Source: Macrothele yani
Taxonomy: Eukaryota; Arthropoda; Arachnida; Araneae; Macrothelidae
NCBI GenBank assembly: GCA_039090855.1
Contig: CM077005.1
Span: 20,127,921 to 20,191,920 of the forward strand
Direction: 5' to 3'
Length of the DNA: 64,000 nucleotides
Shown: positions 55,679 to 64,000 of the stretch, piece by piece
Layout of the letters: every line of letters starts with the position of its first letter
Position numbering within the stretch: position 1 is the stretch's first letter
Program-made: the position numbers and the translations under genes
The notes under the pieces: generated by a model
Databases searched by the model: none
What the model was told of the DNA's origin: nothing
Seen by the model: the letters and a program-made list of their open reading frames with translations, nothing else

Positions 55679-56587
55679 CGGCAACGCGAATCCCTTTTAT
55701 CACGAACTGTTTCCTAATTCCCCTCCTATTTGCATATGTGTGTAAAACTTCCAGACTTGATTGCTGTGAAAGTATCGGGTTTAAGGTTTCTAATATTTTA
55801 TGTTAAATTTGTGAAAGTCGTTTTAACTTTATATGAACTTGGACTGTACGCTAATGTCTTGAGTTATTATACTAACTTTAATCCTTTAAGTGGTCGATGT
55901 AGCTGAACCGAACGGTACTGAAAGTTTTTCTGCGATCCTCAAACAGAAATGTTCACATAGCGGCCGGGTTTTACCAAAGCTAAGGCAAAGCAATCCCTTT
56001 CCCTCTCTCATCTCAGCAGTATCGACTGTAAATCTTTCGCTGGTGGTAGGTGCGCCCTTAAAATCCTTATTCTTACAGTCGACAGTCTGATTCCCGTATA
56101 GTCTTTTATTCTCTGCTCCATGACCCCAGGAATAATTGGGAAGGGCTAGTCCCCTTGACACAGACATCATGCCAGTAAGTAGAAACAAGTTACTCAAACA
56201 TATTTTCTCTCCTTTCTTAGGGATAATTTTATAGCATTTTTAGTGAAGAAGGTAATTTTAAGCATTGATAGCAATCATTCGCCTTAAATGACAACTTTGA
56301 ATAAAAAGCCTGAAGGAAAATGAACGATTTCTGATGCGCAAGTTTACTCTTTCCAGCCCGCGTTCGGCCTGCTTTTTAGACAACGAATATAGTCGTTTCA
56401 GCTAATTTCTGCCCATTTTGCTAACCCCGAGTTAATTCGTTCCAGTCGGTTAAAAGGTTAACTGCAACACTACAGTATTGTTACGTTAGCGTCACTGTAG
56501 GGCACAGCACGATTAGAGCTCGCACTGTACTTTTGTTAGCCATTATAGCTTAAAACGTAATAGCTAAAAAGTCTTTAACTAGACATT
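55679..56587. other. Unassigned spacer
   Basis: No recognised coding or mobile sequence. Short frames at 55886-56197 have no family features. Confidence 0.45.
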
Positions 56588-56680
56588 TACCTAAGACCAA
56601 AACATTATGACCAGCACGTCTTCGTGCAAACCGAAGCAACTGTAAGTGAACGACAGCGTGTGTGAAAGTCATAAAACGGT

Positions 56681-57255
56681 TATAACGAAGTAAATTTCTC
56701 CGTCATTTTGGTCCACGCCGGGGATCGGACCCGAGTCCTCTTATTCCGGAATAAGTCGTTCTACCAACTGAGCTACGTAGATCGCTGCTATCTGCCTTTA
56801 TGTCGTGTGCGTCCTGTGGGGCAGGCACGTCACCCCCCTCCCGAAACAGGGCCGGGGGCATGGCCCACGGGTCAGCCGAGACCATGTGTCGCTGTAAGCA
56901 GTCATCTGCTGAAGAACGTGCACTTGAGAACTCCCAGTCAATCTGATGTGTGGAATGCAACATCACACACATTTATTTTCGAAGCGCTGAAGAAGGGATT
57001 CTCTTATTCTTCCCGTCTCGCGATGTGGAAAGAACATCACACCATTGCGATATCTTTAACGGCCGGGTCATCCGGAAAGTTCGGGCGCCATTATAACGAA
57101 GTAAATTTCTCCGTCATTTTTGGTCCACGCCGGCGATCGAACCCGAGTCCTCTTATTCCGGAACAAGTCGCTCTACCAATTGAGCTACGCAGACGTTCGT
57201 TCTCGCTGCAATATGCATTTTTGTCGTGTGCGTCCTGTGCGGCAGGCACGTCACA
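56681..57255 (-). mobile_element. TRIM family A, second complete copy
   Basis: 575 bp on the minus strand: 5' LTR 57092-57255 (164 bp), primer site 57079-57090 (TGGCGCCCGAAC), interior, polypurine tract near 56834-56843, 3' LTR 56681-56834 (about 10 bp deleted next to the tRNA-like head). The target duplication is CGGT (56677-56680 and 57256-57259). Both LTRs keep the tRNA-like unit with its A box (TAGCTCAATTGG or TAGCTCAGTTGG) and B box region. The interior is the same 250-bp sequence as the 49 kb copy, about 80% identical, so this copy is older or of another subfamily. Confidence 0.92.
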
Positions 57256-57594
57256 CGGTATAAAGTACCTGACACTGATCTCTGTTAATCAGTGTTGTTG
57301 TTGTTCTACATACGGGAAAGGCAGCGGACTATGACAAAGGCCAGATTGTAATGGTCAGACGATTGGCTCAGAGTATTTCCGAGACGGCAGGGCTTGTGGG
57401 ATGCCCATTGTCAGACAGGGTTAGTACCTTCAAAAAGTGGTCCGAGGAGCGAAAAACCCACAAACCACCGGAAAGGTGTGGGCCGACTACGGCTCATCGA
57501 TGTTAGAGGTCAGCGAAGACTATTCCGGACGGTACGAGCCAACAGAGGGGATACTGTGGAGTAATTCGCCGGTAATTTGAATGCTGGTGACGGA

Positions 57595-57785
57595 AGTAAT
57601 GTGTCGCAACACATAGTACACCCAACCCTGCTAAAAATAGAGCTGCGTAGCCACAGGCCGCTCCGAGTGCCCATGCTAACCTATATTCACACACACAAGA
57701 GTAATGTATCACAACACGCAGTACATCGAACCCTGCTGAAAATGGGGCTGCGTAGCCACAGGCCGCTCCGAGTGTCCATGCTAAC
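57595..57785 (+). repeat. Tandem duplication of a transposase segment
   Basis: About 90 bp from AGTAATGTGTCGCAACAC to CGAGTGCCCATGCTAAC occurs twice, about 113 bp apart with TATATTCACACACACAAG between. Copies are about 90% identical. Confidence 0.9.
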
Positions 57786-57984
57786 TTAGGTTAACCGTCG
57801 AAAGCTCCTACATGGGCACTCTAGCAACAAAACTGGACCTTGAATTATTGGTAGGAGGTTGTCTGACTCGATAAATCTCGTTCCCTATTGTAACATCTGG
57901 ACTTCCGGGTACGTGTGCGTCGTTTTTATGGGGAAACGTTGGTATCAGGATGCACCGTGGGACGAAAACATGCTGGTGGAAGAA

Positions 57985-59545
57985 GGGTAATGGGTTGGGT
58001 AATGTTCTGCTGAGAAACCTTGGGTCTAGTCATTCATGTGCAGGAAACTATGGCGTCTACCACCTACCTAAACATCATTGCAGACCAGGTACATCCTTTC
58101 ATGGTAAAAATCTGATGGAAAAAGTGTAATGCTTTGGGCAATGCTCTGCTAGGAAACCCTGGGTCTAGTCATTCATGTGCAGGAAACTATGACGTCTACC
58201 ACCTACCTAAACATAATTGAAAACCAGGTACATCCTTTCATGGCAAGGGTCCGGTGGAGAAAGTGTAATGCTTTGGGAAACGTTCTGCTGGGAAACCCGG
58301 GGTCTAGTGATTCATGTGCAGGAAACTATGACGTCTACCACCTACCTAAATATCATTGCAGACCAGGTACATCCTTTCATGGTAAGATTCTGATAGAGAA
58401 AGTGTAATGCTTTGGGCAATGCTCTGCTAGGAAACACTGGGTCTAGTCATTCATGTGCAGGAAACTATGACGTCTACCACCTACCTAAACATTATTGCAG
58501 ACCAGGTACATCATTTCATGGTAAGAGTCTGATGGAGAAAGTGTAATGCTTTGGGCAATGCTCTGCTAGGAAACCCTGGGTCTAGTCATTCATGTGCAGG
58601 AAACCATGGCGTCTACCACCTACCTAAACATCATTGCAGACCAGGTACATCCTTTCACGGTAAGAGTCTGATGGAGAAAGTGTAATGCTTTGGGCAATGC
58701 TCTGCTAGGAAACCCTGGGTCTAGTCATTCATGTGCAAGAAACTATGACGTCTACCACCTACCTAAACATAATTGAAAACCAGGTACATCCTTTCTTGGC
58801 AAGGGTCCGGTGGAGAAAGTGTAATGCTTTGGGAAACGTTCTGCTGGGAAACCCTGGGTCTATTCATTCATGTGCAGGAAACTATGGCGTCTACCATCTA
58901 CCTAAACATCATTTCAGACCAGGTACATCCTTTCATGGTAAGAGTCTGATGGAAAAAGTGTAATGCTTTGGGCAATGCTCTGCTAGTAAACACTGGGTCT
59001 AGTCATTCATGTGCAGGAAACTAATGCGTCTACCACCTACCTAAACATTATTGCAGACCAGGTACATCCTTTCATGGTAAGAGTCTGATGGAGAAAGTGT
59101 AATGCTTTGGGCAATGCTCTGCTAAGAAACCCTGGATCCAGTCATTCATGTGCAGGAAACTATGACGTCTACCACCTACCTAAACATAATTGAAAACCAT
59201 GTACATCCTTCCATGGCAAGTGTCCGGTGGAAGACCAGGTACATGCTTTCATGGCAAGGGTCCGGAATATGAGGAAGAAAGTGTAATGCTTTGGGAAACG
59301 TTCTGTTGGGAAACCCTGGGTCTAGTCATTCATGTGCAGGAAACTATGACGTCTACCACCTACCTAAACATCATTGCAGACCAGGTACATCCCTTCATGG
59401 CAAGGGTCCGGTGGAGAAAGTGTAATGCTTTGGGCAATACTCTGCTAGGAAACCCTGGGTCCAGTCATTCATGTGCATGAAATTATGACGTATGCCACCT
59501 TCCTAAACATCATTGCGGACCATGTAACATCCTTTCATGACAACG
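57985..59545 (+). repeat. 139-bp tandem array derived from Tc1 transposase
   Basis: CATTCATGTGCAGGAAAC recurs at 58031, 58170, 58309, 58448, 58587, 58726, 58865, 59004, 59143, 59327 and 59466. The step is exactly 139 bp except one of 184 (139 plus a 45-bp partial duplication). Variants such as AATTGAAAACCAGG recur at 58170 and 58726 (four units apart) and at 59143, so a higher-order pattern exists. Each unit encodes the segment just before the second catalytic Asp. 139 is one more than a multiple of three, so the frame shifts each unit. Confidence 0.95.
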
Positions 59546-59892
59546 ATATTCCCATTTTCAGCAGGATAATGTGCCATGCCACACTGCCGTGATTGTTCGA
59601 GAATAGTTTTCGGAATATGAGGAAAACTTCCAGGTATTGCCGTGGGCACCAAATTCCTCGGACATCAATCGATCATTTGTGTTGGAACAGCAAATGCCAT
59701 CTGCAGCGGCTCAACCACGTAACTTACAAGAATTAAAGGATTTGCTGGTAAGGTGTTGGTACCAGATAACACAAGTCACCTTTAAAAATCTTGTAGTGTC
59801 CATACCTCGCCGCGTAAGAATTACTTTGTCTGCACAAAGAGGAACAACATCATATGAGGAACGTGGTCATAATGGTTTTGCTCTTCGGTGTA

Positions 59893-60437
59893 TCATCAAT
59901 CAACTTCAATGTATAACCATTGGTCAGCAAGGAAGGAGGTGATTTACGCTGATATTTTAATTATTTATTTAAATGGCACGTCATCTGCATGCACTTTATA
60001 GAGCACACAATGTGGCCGTCATTCAGTTTAGCCAAGATACGTGGTTTAATCCATATTCTAACACTTATCCTCAGAACAACTTTAGCACAGAAACGTTCGC
60101 TCGCTGGTTAATCGTATATTAATATTGAACAAGGTCGACTAACACAGATTACGAACGGAAGCGCATTTTAACAGCAGATCATCAACATCAATTCAATAAC
60201 AATGCGTAAAGAACAAATCCTAAGACCTTGGTTAATAACAAACTGCCTGTCTTAAGATTGCTTCCCAATAATTAAAGTAGCATTGCCTCCCGAAGACGGA
60301 ACACATCAGTTCTTATCTTTAGCTTTAGATTACGTAATTACACTTTGAGCTGTTGTCAGGGTTGCCAGACAAAAATTTGTCGAGAAAGAAAATGTGGCGT
60401 TCAGATGAAAACGTTTAACAAGAATAAACCAAATTTA
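59893..60437. other. Unassigned spacer
   Basis: No recognised coding or mobile sequence. Confidence 0.45.
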
Positions 60438-60655
60438 CATAAGTAGACGGGAACTTAAAAAAAATAGGTTAAATCAGAGTGTACGTGACAGGTTACTTTA
60501 GGACCTTAAATACTTGTAGAACCCTTAAGTGGTAACTCGGTTCTCACATAAGCAGACGGGAACTTAAAAAATAGGTTAAATCGAAGTGTACGTGACAGGT
60601 TACTTTAGAACCTTAAATACTTGTAGAACCCTTAAGTGGTAACTCGGTTCTCGCA
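60438..60655. repeat. 107-bp tandem duplication
   Basis: Two copies, starting ACATAAGTAGACGGGAAC at 60439 and ACATAAGCAGACGGGAAC at 60546, about 95% identical. Function unknown. Confidence 0.92.
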
Positions 60656-61228
60656 TAAACTGCAGAATTAACTAAGCATTTGCAAAGTCTCTAATTAAAC
60701 ATTTAATAGTAAACGGTCTAGAATAAATAATCGACAGAATCAGTAGTGGTTCCAAGCAAAATCAATGTGCCGTCATTGATTTATTGACGAAGGATGGGTG
60801 CAGGCTGTCCGACATCCACAGAACGCTACAGAATGTTGACGGAGATGACACTATTGACAGAAGCAATGTGCACAGATGGATGAAGACGTTTAAAGAAGGG
60901 GAAACCAGCATTGAAGGCAAACCACGCAGTGTGATACCATCGTCTGCGACCACTGACACGAATCATCAGCGAGTGGACGAATTGATTCACGCGGAGAGAC
61001 GAGTCACAATCCGTGAGCTTGTTACACAACTGAACTGTGGTCACAATGCCATACAAAAGATGGTGATGGTTAGGGTGAAAGACTTAGGGTACCGGAAAGT
61101 GTGTGCAAAGTGGGTACCTCGGCAGTTGACACCGGATATGAAGATTAGTCTGCTCTAATCTGTTGGAAGCGTTTGAAGCCAATGAAGACCCGTTTTTTTC
61201 CGATCTGGTGACAGAGGATGAAACGTTG

Positions 61229-61408
61229 TGTAACGTACCAGGAGATGTGACGTACCTGCCAGAAGGACGCACACGACATAAAGGCAGATAGGAATCAGAA
61301 TAAAACGTCCGCGTAGCTCAATTGGTAGAGTGACTTATTCCGGAATGAGGGGATCTGGGTTCGAATCCTGGCGTGGACAGAAATGACGGAGAAATTTACT
61401 TCGTTATA
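61229..61408 (+). mobile_element. TRIM-A LTR with a remnant of a second LTR
   Basis: A full LTR (61246-61408) is preceded by TGTAACGTACC and AGGAGA (61229-61245). The first piece matches the first 11 bases of the LTR, and AGGAGA resembles the end of the polypurine tract. The whole is flanked by GTTG (61225-61228, 61409-61412). This reads as a complete insertion that later lost most of the 5' LTR and interior. Confidence 0.88.
61308..61379 (+). ncRNA. tRNA-like pol III unit in the LTR at 61 kb
   Basis: GTCCGCG acceptor, A box TAGCTCAATTGG and B box region GGTTCGAATCC, as in the 49 kb copy. Confidence 0.82.
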
Positions 61409-62089
61409 GTTGGCGTATCTTTACTATCTGAAAACGATGAATCAATCCATGGAATGGCGTCACACCTTCTCGCCAAGGCCTAAGAAGTTCAAGAACCAGC
61501 GATCAGCACAGAAAGTCATGGTGACTGTTTTTCAGGTTGACGGGGGTGTCATTCTCCTTGATTTGTCTGAAACGTGGCCGTGCCGTGACAGCGAGTGACA
61601 CATTGAGACACTCAAGAAGCTTCGAGAAGTCACAACGAGGAAGAGACCGAACAAGAATCTGAAAAGGATCCACATTCACCATGACAATGCGAGACCACAC
61701 ACATCTTTGGCAACAAATCAGTCGATCAGCAAATTAGGCTGGTCGGTGGTCCCTCATCCACCGTACATCCCAGATCTGGTGCCTTTCGACTTCCATATGT
61801 TCGTTCCAATGAAGGACAGTCTGAGGGGACAACAATTTGATGACACAAATGAGGTGAAAGTGACTGTGAAGAAGTGGGTACAACAGTCTATGGCGCAAAT
61901 GGATCGCTTGTGATGGAGACTATGTTGAGATGGAGACTATGTTGTATCTTTGTATAGAGAAAGAGTTACTCTACCAATGTGTGCAATTTGAACGACCTCT
62001 GTTAGTTAATAAAAAAGTTATGCCTAGTTTTGCATTACTTTCGGTACAACCACCGTAAAAACGAATTTTATTGCGGATAGCAGATAGGG

Positions 62090-62460
<371 letters not shown>

Positions 62461-64000
62461 AGGACCCGAAGAAAAAAAAAAAAGGAGCCAGACAAAAAAG
62501 AGAAATGGAGTGAAAGATATGCATGTATTTAGGTACATATGCGCGTAAAGAGAAAGACGGAGGATAGAAGAAATTGCACTTTTCATTATTCTAAGTATCA
62601 GTGTAGTTCCTATCCTGATGTATAACCTAAGTGACCAGAGATTCCAAGTGTGGGTTTTACAACCACTTTTACTGAAAGCGACTTTTTTTAACATATGCAA
62701 CAAGAAAAGAATTGTAAAAAAAAACAACAAAAAAAAAAAAAAAAACGAGACCAGTGGTTTCCAAAATGTTTATTGTACAAATTTACATGATTTTTTTTTA
62801 TCTCATATACAAGTAAAATACATTTTATGTAAAAAATATCAGAATCTGAAAGAAAAAACAATAAATGCAATAATACTGGAGTACGTTAAGATCTATTCAT
62901 TTTAAAGTCTGAAAAATTTGGAGTTAAAAGAGTTAACAATAATATCCTTCATAATAATTCAAAGACTGGTTTACTCCCTGCTCTTCAATAAGACTTAAAC
63001 AATTAACGTATTTTATTTCAAAAGATCCATTTGTGAACTTTCAAATCTGAAAACAAGCTGTACAAGAGATGAAAGGAAGTACTTCTTTTAATTATTGATA
63101 AATTCGTTTATTTTTTTCCAAGTAGGTCTTTATTGTGATTGACAATGAGAAAATGAATTGCCGTGGTTTCACACTTTTTCTTTCCGTGTTAAAACGAACG
63201 CATCTTTGCATGCCAGGATGATATTGCTTTGATCGTGTGCCGTGGCAGAGCCTTGGTGTCATATAAACTTGCAGATAAGAACAACAACAACAGCAAAAAA
63301 CACACCTCGCGCTGCTGCGGGAATAGTGTTTGCGCACGCAACTGCAACCGAAATATAAGTAGCCAACACCGTCAAAAATCAGAAACCTTATGCAAGATAG
63401 CCATAAAACGAAGTACCTGTATCTCAAGACTCATGAAAGCGTTTAAAAAAATTCATAGTTAGTAATGCCTACGTATAACACGTTGTACACAAAATTTCAA
63501 GTTATTAATAATTTATCCGCCCATTCCAGCCTAATGAAAGTCCAAATTCCTGTGTTTAACATTATGCTTTCTGTTGAGTATTTCTGCAGTCTACTTCTTC
63601 GTCTTGTCCAAGACCCATGTAATATACACGACCTATTCACTGAGCAGTATCGCTTGGCCGTCATCTAGCTTGGATGTTGCCTAAAAGCGTCACTAGGTAG
63701 CGTCAGTAACCGATAATACAGAATACGAATCTTGTGGCGGTAACCATTAGGAAAGTATTGGGTGAAGCTAGTGTCTGATCTAGATTCCCCCCCCCTTTTT
63801 TTTGTTACAGCTTTTGACGTATTTCACTTCAATTTTTGTTACAAATGGCGTTCCTTCTGCAAGTCTTACAGAAGAAATACCAGTTGCAGAGGGATAACTT
63901 TCCACGAGTTTCTCATCAACATGGAATTACGAAAAACCTGAATTTCTAACACCTAAAAGAAAAGCAAGTAGAATTTTTAGTATGCTATAAAGTGATTTTT
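62461..64000. other. Unassigned AT-rich sequence to the window end
   Basis: A-rich stretch at 62718-62745 and a C/T run at 63787-63803. No coding, RNA or mobile sequence was recognised. Confidence 0.5.

Larger units (their letters stand above)
57310..59870 (+). pseudogene. Tc1-like transposase, disrupted by tandem expansion (copy 7)
   Basis: N-terminus KAADYDKGQIVMVRRLAQSI then SETAGLVGCPLSDRVSTFKK (helix-turn-helix). Next come VSQHIVHPTLLKIELRSHRP and LRVPMLT, which occur twice through a duplication at 57595-57785. The catalytic core segment VMLWAMLCWETLGLVIHVQE then TTYLNIIADQVHPFMA is repeated in the 139-bp array. After the array, FQQDNVPCHTAVIVRE (second D), a TAG, then VLPWAPNSSDINRSF where the family has NSPDLNPIEH, so the catalytic Glu is lost. 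The C-terminus ends RRVRITLSAQRGTTSYEE. The first catalytic D region is not recognisable. Confidence 0.85.
56590..59890 (+). mobile_element. Tc1-like transposon expanded to 3.3 kb (copy 7)
   Basis: The inverted ends share CAAAACATTATGACCA (about 56598-56613) and TGGTCATAATGGTTTTG (about 59867-59883), with TA at 56588-56589 and 59891-59892. The size is swollen by a TRIM-A copy (56681-57255), a 113-bp duplication and a 139-bp tandem array. Confidence 0.82.
60748..61913 (+). pseudogene. Mariner transposase (mariner 2), interrupted
   Basis: N-terminal half nearly intact: GSKQNQCAVIDLLTKDGCRL, SDIHRTLQNVDGDDTIDRSN, VHRWMKTFKEGETSIEGKPR, the second helix-turn-helix RVDELIHAERRVTIRELVTQ, to VCAKWVPRQLTPDM, where a frameshift and stops follow. 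The LTR splits the text at the first catalytic D (EDETL in place of GDETW). Downstream, KVMVTVFQVDGGVILLD, then RIHIHHDNARPHTSLATNQ (second D) and PPYIPDLVPFDFHMF (third D). There are exactly 34 residues between the last two, so it is a DD34D mariner. The initiating codon is GTG where mariner 1 has ATG. Confidence 0.9.
60745..62050 (+). mobile_element. Mariner element (mariner 2) with LTR insertion
   Basis: The same family as mariner 1, without the tandem array. The right end reads, on the minus strand, GTTGTACCGAAAGTAATGCA. The 5' terminal repeat is missing or unrecognisable: homology begins just before the start codon position. A TRIM-A LTR is inserted at 61229. Confidence 0.9.

Overview
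This window is transposon-dense DNA from an invertebrate animal, most likely an arthropod. The evidence is the mixture seen: Penelope-like retroelements, RTE-type LINEs, many Tc1/mariner relics, tRNA-derived SINEs, hAT pieces, and LTR miniatures. No host gene, rRNA or functional tRNA gene could be supported. Nearly every recognisable coding region belongs to a mobile element and is broken by stops or frameshifts. The species cannot be named from the sequence alone.

Layout: 1-5 kb holds a Tc1-like end, a solo LTR, a LINE tail and a nearly complete Penelope-like element (PLE) flanked by a 12-bp target duplication. 5-13 kb holds a Tc1-like element, SINEs, degenerate tandem repeats, a tandem array carrying CTCF-like motifs and a second PLE relic. 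13-21 kb is mostly AT-rich, unassigned sequence with a THAP-domain transposon relic. 21-35 kb is a minisatellite, a LINE interrupted by a Tc1 element, a 220-bp repeat array interrupted by another Tc1 element at a unit junction, and two RTE LINEs arranged tail to tail as a 6.4-kb palindrome. 35-45 kb holds SINEs, Tc1/hAT relics, a tandem-repeat element with SINEs at repeated positions, and PLE/LINE fragments. 46-62 kb is the most unusual part: two mariners and one Tc1 element. One mariner and the Tc1 element have each had a piece of their transposase amplified into tandem arrays (145 bp x about 16; 139 bp x 11). LTR miniatures are inserted among them.

The main discovery candidate is a family of very short LTR retroelements (TRIMs) whose 164-bp LTR contains a complete tRNA-like pol III unit (cloverleaf, A box and B box). 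The full copy at 49404-49991 is 588 bp: LTR, primer binding site TGGCGCCCGAAC, a 260-bp non-coding interior, a G-rich polypurine tract, LTR. Four insertions have perfect 4-bp target duplications (CTAT, CGGT, CAAT, GTTG). A related family (51328-55674, duplication ATCT) has a similar tRNA-like LTR, and its interior contains the primer site repeated in 141-bp units. The arrangement is analogous to plant Cassandra TRIMs, which carry 5S rRNA in their LTRs, but here a tRNA-like gene is used.

A second theme is repeated birth of tandem arrays with near-nucleosomal unit length (139, 141, about 143, 145 and about 150 bp) inside unrelated mobile elements. A third is a set of hammerhead-ribozyme-like motifs at the ends of three different PLEs, each with a self-complementary stem III and compensating changes in the helices.
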